From contig NC_089863.1 of the NCBI RefSeq assembly GCF_036373705.1, positions 28,604,227 through 28,668,226 on the forward strand: 64,000 nucleotides of DNA. The letters are read 5' to 3'. Below, piece by piece: positions 1 to 13,589 of this stretch. The notes beneath the pieces are model-generated. The model saw nothing but the letters and a program-made list of their open reading frames with translations, had not been told where the DNA came from and searched no databases. This DNA comes from Amia ocellicauda (Eukaryota > Chordata > Actinopteri > Amiiformes > Amiidae). Each line of letters begins with the position of its first letter. The first letter of the stretch is position 1. The position numbers were made by a program, and so were the translations under genes.

Positions 1-838
1 ATGATAAAACTTCCAGAACTGTCTGTGCCATTGCAGAATGAAGGGGATTTCAGTACAGAGAGACATTGCCATTGCAGTATAACACTTCGAATCGCAATCC
101 TGGGATAAAACAGGAAACAAAATCCTCAGATGTTGATACTTATTTTTGTGAACAGTGCAACACAAGTCTTATGATCATTCATTGTTATCATTGTTATGCC
201 ACAGCCTTATTGCATCAGCTAGGAGATTTATGTTAACCTGTAGTGCAGAACAAGAAAGTAACCTACCTTACCATTTCAAATCACATGACCGGTTTCTGCT
301 CTTCCTTCCCCCCTCCTGGCATCAGATCCACACCTGCCAAAGTGCTGCCTGCAGCTGGCCAGTGCATCACGATGCCCAGAGTCCTGTTAGAAAGGGGGAC
401 AGGAGTCCATTCCCCACTCTGTCCTTCAAAATGTCTCTCTGTACAAATCCGACCTCTGTGAAACCGGCCCCTTTGCGCTCCTGGGTGAGCCATGCCGTGT
501 GAGGAGGCCTCTATATTTCTATATTTTTATAACATGTTTTATGAAAATCTGAATAAATTAGCAATAAAACCGTAATGTCTAGTCGTCTTATTTCACTTTA
601 CTTTTATCCGTCTTGAGTTTCGGTAGCGTTGTGCCACCTCCTTGCATGGGGCACAGTTTATGCCAGTCTCGTAAGAACCAGCGGGTGCAACAGGTTCAGC
701 ATTCAAGTACAAAACCAAAAAATAAAAAAGGAAAACACATTTTCAGACCGTGCAATTTCCCCCTATTTACACGGGTGCCCCTTTGCTGTACATTGAATCC
801 ATTTTCCATTTGCAAAGTTGTAAGCATCTGTACAGGTA
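1..838. other. Left-edge non-coding stretch, possible 3' UTR end
   Basis: No open frame here resembles a known protein. Two AATAAA hexamers lie close together on the plus strand at 552-557 and 563-568, after an AT-rich run. That pattern suits the 3' end of a plus-strand transcript whose coding part lies left of the window. This is inference only, because AATAAA is common by chance in AT-rich DNA. Confidence 0.3.
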
Positions 839-840
839 TA

Positions 841-1702
841 CACAGATGAGTGACAAATTAAAGGAAAACCAACATAAAGTGTCTCAGTAAGGTGTTGGGC
901 ACCACGAGCCGCCAGAACAGCTTCAATGCTCTTGGCACAGATTCTACGAGTCTCTGAACTCTACTGGAGGGATGAGTACCATCCTTCCAAAAGATATTCC
1001 CTCATTTGGGGGTTTTGATGATGGTGGTAGAGGGCGCTGTCTAAAACGACGGTCCAAAATCTCCCATAGGTGTTCAGTTGGGTTGAGATTTGGTGACTGT
1101 GAAGGCCATAGCATATGATTCACATCAATCTCATACTCATCAAACCATTCAGTGAGCCCTCGTGCCCTGTGGATGGGGGCATTGTCATCCTGGAAGAAAC
1201 CACTCCCTTCAGGATAGAAATGTCACCATAGGTGAAAGGTGATGACTCAGAATAACTCTGTAATGATTTGCAGTGACCCTTCCCTCTAAGGGGACAAGTG
1301 GACCCAAACCATGTCAGGAAAATGCCCTCCACAGCATAACAGAGCCTCCAGACTATAGGGGTCAAGCAGTCAGTCCTTTATCGTTCTCTTGGTGTCCCAC
1401 ACATGCACTCACCCACTTGTCCAGAACACAAGCCAGTTGAGCGTCTGTGTAACTGAAGCTCCTGCCATTCATGCCCCAATAATGACCCCTCTTTCTAAGT
1501 CACTGAGATCCTTTCCTCTTGCCATCCTGATCCAAAATCGAGGTCAACTGGGCCTGCTCAGCATTTTTATACATACCACAAAATATGATAGGATGTTAAT
1601 TGCTTAATTGTATCATGCATGACACCTCTTTGGAGGCATCTGCATTCATTATGTTCCTCTAGTTATTTATTCAGGTTTTTCCTTGAATTTGTCACCCATC
1701 TG
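841..1702 (-). mobile_element. Decayed Tc1/mariner-like element
   Basis: Inverted ends match: the left end (841 on, with GATGAGTGACAAATTAAAGG) corresponds to the reverse complement of the right end (1672-1702, with GATGGGTGACAAATTCAAGG). Both are flanked by TA. On the minus strand, broken frames read like a Tc1-type transposase: a DNAPIHRARGL-like segment near 1150-1190 and an [13 protein letters not shown] segment near 1040-1080 (third catalytic Glu region). The frame is interrupted many times, so the copy is old and inactive. Confidence 0.7.
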
Positions 1703-1748
1703 TATCTTGCAACACAAAAATATATAAAAACAGTTGCATGAAACAAGG

Positions 1749-2028
1749 CAGTGGCCCCTGATCCTGGAGGACCCCCTACCCTGCTGGTTTTTGTTCCAGC
1801 CAAGTTCTCAGTTACTTAATTGAACAATCAATTTAACTAATAATTTCCTAAATCAGAGCCTTTTAATTATTTTAAATAGTAGGCAGTTTAAGTTGTATAA
1901 GGGACATGACACAAAGTCAAATGTTAGCAAATTATTAGTTAAATGGTTCAATTAAATAATTGAGAGCTTGCTTGGAACAGAATCCATCAGGGTATGGGGT
2001 CCACCAGGGCCAGGGTTGAGAACTATAG
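1749..2028. mobile_element. Small non-autonomous hAT-like element
   Basis: The left end CAGTGGCCCCTGATCCTGG and the right end (reverse complement CTATAGTTCTCAACCCTGG) share the CTGATCC/CAACCCTGG-type terminal pattern. The same pattern recurs in the elements at 49815-50094 and 51235-51514. The interior is AT-rich with the ACTTAATTGAAC motif common to the three. No coding potential. No convincing target duplication was found for this copy. Confidence 0.5.
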
Positions 2029-2470
2029 TTCCACACAAGTGCTGAAAAACTCACAAGTTTAAAGCCTGCAGGGCACAATAAACTGACACATTGTCCTCCT
2101 CCCCAGAAAAAAAAAGCACAGCTTCCTCCTTCTAGTACATTTAAGAGTGGGATTGTAGGCTTAGCTCAGAGAGCAACAGTGTTGGGGAGCGCTGCTTTAT
2201 TGTAGTGCAGCTTTGAATGTTAGGGAGCTGCTTTTTCCTACAAAAAAAACTCTACCCTTGCAAAAGTTACTTTGCTGGTCTGTCTCTAAGTGAGGCCCAG
2301 ATGCTAATTGCCCATAATCAGCTGTTGAAGATCAAGGCTCTGTTGAAGATCAAGCATAAAATCATTGATCTGTTCTCCAATTTAACGTGACACTAAACAA
2401 TGCAGTTGGAAAGACCTATCCACTAGCCAGACTTTATGCTTTTAAAACATAGAGAATGTATTGAATAAAC

Positions 2471-2640
2471 CATACAAGAACATAAGAACATAAGAAAGCT
2501 TACAAACGAGAGGAGGCCATCTAACCCACCTATTTCAGTATCATCTGCAATTTTAACAAGTTTGCTAACTATCCCAGAGTCCAGATCATTAAGCAAATTA
2601 CTGTATTAGATTTAGCAGGGGTTGTGCATCACTTTCCCCA
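2471..2640 (+). repeat. Interspersed repeat fragment (probable non-LTR 3' part)
   Basis: The segment starts with a repeated ACATAAGA motif and continues into AAACGAGAGGAGGCCAT. I recognise this as typical of a repeat family dispersed in ray-finned fish genomes. It is followed by a stretch (CATCTGCAATTTTAAC) usual for the same family. The assignment rests on memory of the motif, not on a search. It has no reading frame. Confidence 0.4.
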
Positions 2641-3794
2641 CTTAACTCCTCATGATACTCTTAACATTATCTACCAGTTTAGGTATAATTAAGTACTAGT
2701 TCATTTAAAATTAAGCAGAAAAGTTAAAAAAAAATATATATATATAGAAACATTTGAAAACAATAGCAAGCTACAATAAGGGTTAATGAGCACGTATTAA
2801 AACAAAAATGTTTGCACTTGTGGCGTGTGCGTGCGTGACGGAAATGGAAAAACAAAAACATGTCAAAACTATGACTATACATATATTACAGTGAGATAAG
2901 CCTACATTAATTATATCCAAATAGATACGATTTAGAAAGGAAAATAGTTCACATGTTTTGAAGCCTTTGTAGCAGAGGCCACCCAGGTCTGGTGCAGCAG
3001 CTGGAAATGCAAAGATCTCAATGCAAAGAGAGATCAATATTTTAGTTAACGTAAACTTAAATAAAATCTACTGTGAGAAGATTGTGTTCATCATGTTCAT
3101 CATGTTTACCTGCCTGTGATTCCCATGGTGACATGTTCTGACATCATATCAACAGGAGTTTGCGGGGTGAGATTTTGAATCCTGGTACAGTTGAAGCTGA
3201 GAGACAAGGGACTGTATGGTTGCATTTTAAGCATCGTTGACATTTCACAGTGTCTTCTATCATACGTCTGGTTCAGTATGGATTTATTTTTCGTTTTTTT
3301 TCATTCATAGCCCCTGCAAGTGCATGTAATTTATTGTATGAAGGATTCAATAATCTGTAGTGAAACCACAGCTCAGGGTATCAGGTGTTATGAAGCCCCC
3401 CCTAGTGGTAAGCCAATGTCCACCTCTTTCAATATCTAAAATATGAACTGAAGTAAAGGGTTGCTTATTGATAATGATTATTGATTCTTCGGATACAACA
3501 GGTAATTTGGTTAGTCTTCTCTTAGAAGATTAGAAGATTCAACCTTTAACTCTTATGTCTCCTCTTACGAAGGTGTGCATTTAGCTTAGTTTAAAGTAGA
3601 CTGTTTCCATTGTGCTTAATTACACTGTGGACTATGGTGCATTTTAACCAGTCTTTTTTATAGTTTTTGTTTTGTATGTGTGCACTATGCACGGTTTTAG
3701 TCTGATATATAAAAAAAGATAAAATATTTTTTCAGCATTTTAATGTTTTCCTTTGAAGCTGCAGGAGTTATCCAGCTTGAACCTGTCAAATATA
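2641..3794. other. Intergenic stretch, nothing recognised
   Basis: AT-rich DNA with short scattered open frames on both strands. No codon pattern, splice-bounded frame or repeat ends were recognised. Confidence 0.5.
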
Positions 3795-5374
3795 CAGTGA
3801 GGGAAAAAAGTATTTGATCCCCTGCTGATTCTGTATGTTTGCCCACTGACAAAGAAATGATCAGTCTATAATTTGAATGGTAGGTGTATTTTAACAGAGA
3901 GAGACAGAATAACAACAAAAAAATCCAGAAAAATGCATTTCAAAAAAGTTATAAATTGATATGCATGTTAATGAGGGAAATAAGTATTTGACCCCTTTGA
4001 CTTAGTACTTGGTGGCAAAACCCTTGTTGGCAATCACAGAGGTCAGACGTTTCTTGTAGTTGGCCACCAGGTTTGCACACATCTCAGGAGGGATTTTTTC
4101 CCACTCCTCTTTGCAGATCCTCTCCAAGTCATTAAGGTTTCAAGGCTGACGTTTGGTAACTCGAACCTTCAGCTCCCTCCACAGATTTTCTATGGGATTA
4201 AGGTCTGGAGACTGGCTAGGCCACTCCAGGACCTTAATGTGCTTCTTCTTGAGCCACTCCTTTGTTGTCTTGGCTGTCTGTTTTGGGTCATTGTCATGCT
4301 GGAATACCATCCACGACCCATTTTCAATGCCCTGGCTGAGGGAAGGAGGTTCTCACCCAAGATTTGACAGTACATGGCCCCGTCCATCGTCCCTTTGATG
4401 CGGTGCAGTTGTCCTGTCCCCTTAGCAGAAAAACATCCCCAAAGCATAATGTTTCCACCTCCATGTTTGACGGTGGGGATGGTGTTCTTGGGGTCATTCC
4501 TCCTCCTCCAAACACGGTGAGTTGAGTTGATGCCAAAGAGCTCGATTTTGGTCTCATCTGACCACAACACTTTCACCTAGTTCTCCTCTAAATCATTCAG
4601 ATGTTAGCAAACTTCAGACGGGCCTGTACATGTGCTTTCTTGAACATGGGGGCCTTGCGGGTGCTGCAGGATTTCAGTCCTTCATGGCGTAGTGTGTTAC
4701 CAATTGTTTTCTTGGTGACTATTGTCCCAGCTGCCTTGAGATCATTAACAAGATCCTCCCGTGTAGTTCTTTTGATTCCTCACCGTTCTCATGATCATTG
4801 AAACTCCACGAGGTGAGATCTTGCATGGAAACCCAGACCGAGGGAGACCGACAGTTATTTTGTGTTTCTTCCATTTGCGAATAATCGCACCAACTGTTGT
4901 CACCTTCTCACCAAGCTGCTTGGCGATGGTCTTGTAGCCCATTCCAGCCTTGTGTAGGTCTACAATCTTGTCCCTGACATCCTTGGACAGCTCTTTGGTC
5001 TTGGCCATGGTGGAGAGTTTGGAATCTGATTGATTGATTGCTTCTGTGGACAGGTGTCTTTTATACAGGTAATGAGCTGAGATTAGGAGCACTCCCTTTA
5101 AGAGAGTGCTCCTAATCTCAGCTCGTTACCTGTATAAAAGACACCTGGGAGCCAGAAATCTTGCTGATTGATAGGGGATCAAATAGTTATTTCCCTCATT
5201 AACATGCAAATCAATGTATAACTTTTTTGAAATGCATTTTTCTGGATTTTTTTGTTGTTATTCTGTCTCTCACTGTTAAAATACACCTACCATTAAAATT
5301 ATAGACTGATCATTTCTTTGTCAGTGGCAAACGTACAAAATCAGCAGGGGATCAAATACTTTTTTCCCTCACTG
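3795..5374 (-). mobile_element. Tc1-like transposon, copy 1 (1.58 kb)
   Basis: Long terminal inverted repeats of about 200 bp begin CAGTGAGGGAAAAAAGTATT and end with its complement, flanked by TA on both sides (3793-3794 and 5375-5376). Within each end the sequence GAGGGAAATAAGTATTTGA recurs inward. That is the IR/DR layout of Tc1 elements. A 97-bp near-palindrome with opposing TATA boxes lies at 5051-5147. The family is the same as at 7638 and 38399. Confidence 0.93.
4002..5008 (-). pseudogene. Tc1-like transposase pseudogene (copy 1)
   Basis: A DD34E Tc1 transposase read on the minus strand. It opens at ATG 5008 with [20 protein letters not shown] and the paired helix-turn-helix region ([15 protein letters not shown]). 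The frame breaks near 4760. It resumes with the catalytic core ([11 protein letters not shown] at about 4560, NPIENLW at about 4190) and ends at the family stop (4002-4004). Frameshifts near 4760 and 4330 disrupt the protein. In an intact copy the protein would bind the terminal repeats and cut and paste at TA. This copy should be inactive but may still be mobilised by a related transposase because its ends are intact. Confidence 0.88.
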
Positions 5375-7637
5375 TATATAAAACATCAACATTTTCGGTG
5401 TGGTGTAGGCGTGCAGGAAATCATCCATAAAGAGAGAGGGAGAGAGATAAAGAGAGAGAGAGAGAGAGAGAGAGAAAAGAAAAACAAAAAAAACTCCTGA
5501 GATGAGGAAAGAATAAGAACAGGAGTTGGCTGACCGGTCTCATATGGTCACGTTTTCACTATTAGAATTGCTCATAAAAATCTAATATTTGCTCATACTT
5601 TACAATGTTGCACACTTTCTTAATGAATCAATGCACAAATACCATAGGCATGACACATACAAATAACACACATACATTATCAGAGTTTTTGGGAAACTAA
5701 ACATGCCAGGTATGTTCACTGTTGCCGAACTAGGAATGATTCTGTCCATTTCTGTTTTAGAGCTACGGCCTTGACCGGCTCAAAACTTTGTCCTCACTGA
5801 CATTTCTCAAATTACAAGCTCATCAATAGTTTTCTTCTCCAGCATTTAGTCATATATATGTAACCATTGCAGAGGGGTGTTGAGGCCACTAGGAAGTGGT
5901 GGTTGTGTGGAGTGTTAAAAAAAAACCTGAAAAGGTGGGGATGTGTAAACTGCCAAAAATCTATAATTACAAAAACCTTTGATCAACTCTCGCCACTAGA
6001 ATATCCAGATTAAACGCCTCTGATCTGGCAACATTGAACATAAAATGCATGTCAACACCAGCATTGTGCTCAAATTACTAAGGTGACACCATTCACTATT
6101 ACTCAACAGGAACATTCCCCTCATCCAACAAACACAGTACATTGCGACACAGAGTTAATGCTTCCCACACCGCAATATTTCCCAATGGAAATATGATCAA
6201 ATAAAATAAAATAAAAGGCAGTGACCACAAGACGTTAGACAAGGAGCCACTGCCAAGATCAGTGCAGGGCGTGTTGCATTCCTCTGTCCCACAAGGTGGG
6301 GAGGCTCTGATAAGACACTGACTAAGTATTTTACAACACTGGGTGAGAGGCAAAGAATTCCTGCCCATGTTAAAAAATCCAGTGTTGAAAAGGCTTTCTT
6401 TTTTGGACCAGCCCACTAGCTGTCCTTGACATCCCTGACCCCAATCCCCAAGCCCTCACAAGGCTCAGGAGGAAAGCCCGCATTTCCATGGTGAGAACCA
6501 TGGTACAGAAGTTACTGACGGACCTCGGGCTGCACAACTGTCCACGTACAGGAATGTGAGGGCAGGACAGGAGGCCTGGGGGATTATGGTCCATCTGGGC
6601 ACGGGGAGAGATCTCTCTTTCAAACCCTGACACATCAAGAATTGGGGGGATTTTCTACAAATGATCCAATTCAGCCAGTACTGAATAAGCCAGCCTGGGA
6701 GCTCAGGGAGGTTAGGGGTGGAACCTGACTGAGAACAATGAAGCCATCACAGAATTAGTACAGCATTATTCTGACACAGTCCTTGATGTGGTTGTTTTTC
6801 CTTACATCAGGACCTCTCGATTAGGAAAATTACCTAATAACCGAACCAATTTTGAGCTCCTAGTCTTTGGCCTCAGTTAGCTCCTCAACACTCCTAAACA
6901 CTGTGTTTAAGTGTCATTGGAGTGAAGACTCTCTAGTCATCTGTGAAGGGCTGGAATGCCAGTTACCCCAGCCTGCGGAAACCTGTATGTGTTGTGTGGA
7001 GCTCCTGGGTGGCTACAGGCTGACACACCGCTCCTGTCAAAAGCCGCCATGCATGGTGCTGACCGAGATGTCGTTGTGTTTGCAGCTGCAGCAGACAGGC
7101 ACAGGAAGAGGACAGCAGCCCTGCAGATCAGGCAGGTTGGACTGAACTATCTGCATGAACACATAGGTAGGCAGAAGGACTAACTGCAACTACTATGACT
7201 ATGACTAGGAGAATAAGGGAAAAAGAGGGTGAGAAGGAGAAGGAGGGTGAGAGAGAGAAGGAGAAGGAGGGGGAGAAGAAAGAGAAGGAGAATAAATATG
7301 CTTTATTCAGCAGTATGTTTCACAATGTGTTTTTCATTCACTGTATGTTTTCTGTTTTGTCAGGAGTGTCCCAATACTTTCATATACAATACAATACCTC
7401 TGAGGGGCAGTCCCATGAACAGTGTGAATATCCCTACACTGGAATGTTTGCCCCACATGGCGTCTCTCAACTGCGGTCATCCTCATCCTCGGGCACAGGT
7501 TGAATTTACACTAGCAACTGCTGACAGGAGTCAGTAAATAACCTGAAGCCAGGTAACACCAAACAAAATAAAATAAAATAAAATAAGACTCCCCCCCTCG
7601 GATCGCTTACATGTTCTTTTTATATGAATATATTGTA
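5375..7637. other. Intergenic stretch with purine repeats
   Basis: A GA-rich simple repeat lies at 5430-5480 and a purine-rich (GAGAAGGAG)n-like tract at 7205-7300; the latter produces a spurious Glu/Lys/Arg-rich frame. Minus-strand frames between 6100 and 6630 show no recognisable domain. No gene is supported. Confidence 0.5.
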
Positions 7638-8768
<1,131 letters not shown>

Positions 8769-10499
8769 TATATAAGCTGAATGGAAAAAGGAAAAACAGG
8801 AACTTACTAATACTTACAAATATGTTTATCTTCATGACAGATAGAGGTTTGTAGTCGCTCTTGTTTGTCTGCCTCTCACAATTTGAATAATGTATTAAGT
8901 GTACAGAACTGGAAAGCGTAACTTAAAATACACACGCACTCTTAGACACACAAAAATGGTCAAACACACTCATACTCATACACAAACTAACAAACATTCA
9001 CTAACACTCTCAAACACAATACACACACACATTCTCACAAAAACACCCACTCACACACGCTCAAACACACATGCTCACACACTAACACAAACTCCATTTA
9101 CCAAAGGTGTAACCAAACAACATCAGAGTGAAGCTGCGGTCGGAGGGCGAGTTTGGGTTTCGATTCTGGAGAAGCAAAGCCAAAAACGAAAATTCCCTGA
9201 ACGATACCAGCACACAATGCCCTGCTGTGTACAGACATGTGACTGCCATCTGACGGGACGAAATTATGGGGAAATCAAGAAAAAATAATCAATTATTGTT
9301 CCATCATACATCAAGTCTGTCCTTCAATAAAGTCAATTCAATCAATGCAGTTGTTCAATTAAGTTCTAAACAACCCTCTTGGGACACGTAAGGACTACAG
9401 AGACAGGCAGCACATTTTGCCTACAACTTATATTGATTCAACTCCTTCTTCTATCTTCCATGTGTTGAGGAGCAGCCTTGTTTTTCTTATTTTTAATATT
9501 TGTTCTCATGTCATTTTGTGACTTTTAGACTCCTCACACCTGTACAAACCGGCACAGACCAAGACGTCCCTCGGCACGGTTCCAGTACCCAAGAGACACA
9601 AGCAGTGAACATCCGTCCGGTCACACCTTTGAAGAGTTGTCCCAGTTTACCCTGAGATGAAGGTCACGTGTCCAACCCTGGTGCAGACTGAGATTTTTTA
9701 AAAGTGGTCTTCCTGGGGGATTTAGTATCTTATGGTAGCAGTTGGATAGGACCCATAAATTAGTCAATGGTCTAAAACATGGCCAAGCTATGGGCTTCTG
9801 TGGTGCTCACTGTGAAAAGGTCGTCTATAGCAGAAAATGGATTTTGGACTAATCTTATCCACTACCAACCATAATTACTTATATGTGTCTGGTTTCACTA
9901 GCCGAGGCTATTTTGGAGCCCATGCATTTAATCTAATCATTCCACAAACTCAGCAAATGCAATTTCACTTAGTGGTCCCGTTTGCTCCCCACAAATGTGT
10001 ATAAAAGTATAAGCAATCGATGGCCCCTTTATTCAACACAGAACATGTGTCACGCAGGGCGGATGGTAACAGTCACTAAGCAAGCCACATGTTACCAAGA
10101 CACAACGAGGATGAGTAATAACTGTTCAGTTGGCTGGCGTCCTTTATCTACAAGGCAACATTGGCGTGAGCACCACTCCCACCGCATAGGAATCCCTCTC
10201 ACACATCATAGAGGATGATTCAGTCTCCAAGGCCACTCACAGGGGCGTAGGTAACAGGCCAGAGAGCGGGGAGATTCAGGGGGGGAGAGCAGCACTAGAA
10301 CTGCATTATTATGTTTGTTCTTCTTATTATTAATCATGTATTTTATCGTTCCTGCAGTTTCCACGGTTGCATTTTGTTGACCTAACCTGCCTTCTCGTCA
10401 TCTTCAGCCCACCCCCCCTGCCTTAGATTTCTGGGCTACGCTCTGCATGGATGGTATTGTTATACTGATAACTGGTATCTACATTAAAAGCTAATAGGG

Positions 10500-10501
<2 letters not shown>

Positions 10502-10537
<36 letters not shown>
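10502..10537. repeat. (GT)n microsatellite
   Basis: Uninterrupted TG dinucleotides over about 36 bp. Confidence 0.95.
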
Positions 10538-10538
<1 letters not shown>

Positions 10539-11288
10539 CATTAGTACTGTTATCATAGATTTCCTATATAATATCAGTACAGGGGCACCATCACAGCCAC
10601 AACCGCGCCACACACCAGGGCTGAGGTGATCAATCCCACTGTTTCAGACCCATCCCAAATGCCAATCCCAATAACAGGGAACAAAGCTCTATATTTTATC
10701 AGAGAGATCCTTATATATTGCACCTGCCATATGTTTTCCCTTTTGTTCATATTTCCACTTGGATGTATTTTCAGTCTGTAATCTTAGATTTGGTTTATAG
10801 GGTGGGAGTATAAGGTGACGCTTATTTCTATAAAATATGTTCCAATATATAAAAGCGTTCAGTGTCGTATCGTAATGGGACACTATTTGCACATGGAGGT
10901 GACTGCCTTCAAATGCACTTTAATACCCAATAATACCAGTCGGAAGAAGGCTATATCGGTTTCCTTCTTGGTGTGCTGGTCACAATATAGTCGGCATTTG
11001 TAGTGGTTACACTTCTATAAGCAATGGTCGCTGCAGTAATCGGGTGTCTGACAGGTATATTGGGGTTGAGACATTGTTTACAGTCTTGCTGAAGATTGTC
11101 CATTGACAGGACTGCGATAAAGCTGATTAATCTGCATGTGCAAACAAGCAGAGTGTTGTTCTTCTGCAAAGGTTAATAGTCTTATTCAGAGAAACCAGCA
11201 CCCAGCAGCTTTTTCCAACCATCCCTATTCCTTATCTTGTAAACACAACAAACAAACAAAACAAGTAGCAGTTCACCGCATTGGCTGC

Positions 11289-11334
11289 ATCCCTGCTAAC
11301 ATACAATGTTGTAGCAACGTTGTGTTAGCTGGGG
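11289..11334. repeat. Short palindromic repeat
   Basis: The segment reads CTGCTAACATACAATGTTG, then TAGC, then AACGTTGTGTTAGCTGGG, so its two halves are nearly complementary. Such CTAAC-AACGTTG palindromes resemble small dispersed elements of fish genomes. The family assignment is inferred. Confidence 0.4.
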
Positions 11335-11899
11335 TGTGTTTTTAATAGTTTCGTTATGTTTAATCAGCATTGGAATCGGCTACGATTCTTAAACGTAACA
11401 AAAATAAATTTGTGTTTTTCACTAGGAAGATATCTGTGTATCTAATCCTGACGTGTGTAATTTATAAGTTATCAGGTCGTGAGAAGAGTGTCTGTTATTA
11501 TACGAGACGCACTGTTGTCATATGATAGACAGCCAATCAGCCGTGAGAATTTACATCCGTTCGAACTGACGCATTTCCTTTAAAATATAACTCCAATTTA
11601 AAGTTCCTGGAGAGTTTAAGAACAACACATAGCTTTTAGTAGTTCATGCAAAACTTACTGTCAAATGCAGACAAAATGTTTTTAGATAATGTCAATTCTA
11701 GGTGTTGTACTTTTGTGATGTAACGCTACTGAAGAATGACGTAAAGGTAAGGAGGTGTGTGAGCGCCAGGTAGGAGTACGTTTGGAACTTTGGATCCCAC
11801 ACCACATTTTCTCTCAATTTGGTGGCCTAAATTTTATGTTGATTTATAATTATACTATTGATAAGATACCAGTTAAATTTTCCTAGCCTGGTCCTTAGT

Positions 11900-12610
11900 G
11901 TATAAGCACAAGTATGTTTCACCTCACAAATATTGTATATGGAACAACAGGGATACAATGTATAAGAACAAGTCTTTGTTTTTGAAGCATTTGTTTGATA
12001 ATGATATTCTAGTGGTGAGTCAGCTGTTTAATGCAGAAGGTCAACTATTAAATTATGCAGAATTCCTTGCCCATTTTAATATACCTGTTACTCCTAAATA
12101 GTTTGCAATAGTATTTGATGTCATCCCAAGAGGAGCCATTATGTCCCGTAGGGCATCTCTTATCCCTCTGAACTACCCCGGCTTGATCCAGCTGACTCCC
12201 CAGTAGGAAAAGTCTGTTTTTCCCTGACATCTAATAATAATAGAGTAATATGCTCGTTATTATACTTTATCCATTCCTAACATTACAGTTTATTAGAATA
12301 ATGTTGTACCTGATATTGACTGGAAGAAGGTCTGCTACCACATAAGTACTTACTCACCAATAAGGTTAGGGAACTATCCTTTCGAATAATCCATAGATAC
12401 TACCCTGCTAATCACTTAAACAAATTCAAGAGGGATATCGATGTAAGTTGTTCTTTTTTTGAATAGCACCCTGAGACTGTTTTGCACATATTTTGGCAGT
12501 GCCCACGAACAAGATCATTATGCAAAGACATCTCTAGATTTTTGATCAATAACGTTTATAAATAATTATCTTTATTGTGGGAGAATGTAATTTTTCATTT
12601 TATCTTCTCT
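11900..12610 (+). mobile_element. L1-type LINE fragment (C-terminal ORF2 part), decayed
   Basis: The plus strand encodes a broken C-terminal retrotransposon segment. It reads KNKSLFLKHLFDNDILVVSQ then NYAEFLAHFNIPVTPK (open frame 11898-12101), and further on IVFDVIPRGAIM and HPETVLHIFWQCPRTR. The last motif is the zinc-knuckle-adjacent region usual after the reverse transcriptase of L1-like elements in fish. Stops and frame changes after 12101 show that it is dead. The 5' part of the element is absent, as expected for a 5'-truncated LINE insertion. Confidence 0.65.
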
Positions 12611-13500
12611 GTACTTGTCTATGATCTCGAGCGGTACGCGGTATGATGCAAACGAGCCGTTGAACCCACTGTGAGGAAGTGAAATCTGAACACGTTTTCA
12701 TGTTACTTTGAATTAAATTGATCAGTCTTACCTGAATGTGATTTGATTGTAAACATATGCACTTCTGTCATTTTGATTTTATTTTAAATTCTTCTTCAAA
12801 TAATTATCTATGGTTTAATACAAAACGAAAGTGCTTTGATAATATTAAACGCCAATCTGGGGGTGCAGAAGGCAAGTTTTGCCCGCCAATCGAAATTATT
12901 AATCGAATCGAGTATTCCACAATTTATATGGTATAACGTTACTGTGCTGGTGAAATATATAAGCGCCTTTTCCTGAATAAAACCATTCAAACAAAGTGAT
13001 TGGATACAGAGTTTAATTTGTCAACCAATCACGAAAGAAAAGAAACACAGGCATGACAAGAGTAGCTTACAGTACAATATTTGTATGATGTGACGGAGAA
13101 TGTTTATCACCCACAGCAATTATAGTAATAATTCTGGAAACCAGAAGACACTGGACTGTACTGAACTTTACTTGAACCAGTATTATTATCTAGGCCGGTC
13201 ACCTGTTTGTACACAATGTCCTCGTACACCATAGTCAGGCTGGCCAAGAACAGTTTTGTTTAAACCGGACACATATTACCTTGTCCACACCCAAAGGCGA
13301 GTCCTCTTATTTTATTATCATGGCTTACCCCCTTGTGGACAACACAGCAAACTGCATCACAGGCAAGTGTCATTATAAAGCCAACATCCTATATTTTTAA
13401 CACGGAAAGAGATTATGTAAATATCTCAATAGAACATCCACAGAATTTTAAATGGTAGGCGGTAGTGGTCATTCATTACTACATCAGCTTTTATCAGATA
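12611..13500. other. Intergenic stretch downstream of nudt17
   Basis: AT-rich DNA with no recognisable coding frame or element ends. Confidence 0.5.
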
Positions 13501-13506
13501 TTTGCT

Positions 13507-13512
13507 TTTATT
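13507..13512 (-). terminator. nudt17: Predicted poly(A) signal of nudt17
   Basis: AATAAA on the minus strand, about 80 bp beyond the nudt17 stop codon. Assigned by position only. Confidence 0.55.
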
Positions 13513-13589
13513 TAATTTAAAAAAAATCAACAGAAGTCTGACTGACGGAAACGGAGGGGCTGGGCTCCAGGATGTTGGGTGGGCCGGGA

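Larger units (their letters stand above)
8769..11880. other. Intergenic stretch with simple repeats
   Basis: A degenerate CA-rich tract spans about 8926-9100, and a perfect (GT)n run lies at 10502-10537. No splice-bounded coding frame or recognisable domain was found on either strand. Confidence 0.5.

Noticed and set aside
4153-4398. Plus-strand frames within Tc1 copies (also at 39441-39722)
   Set aside because: Antisense shadows of the transposase gene.
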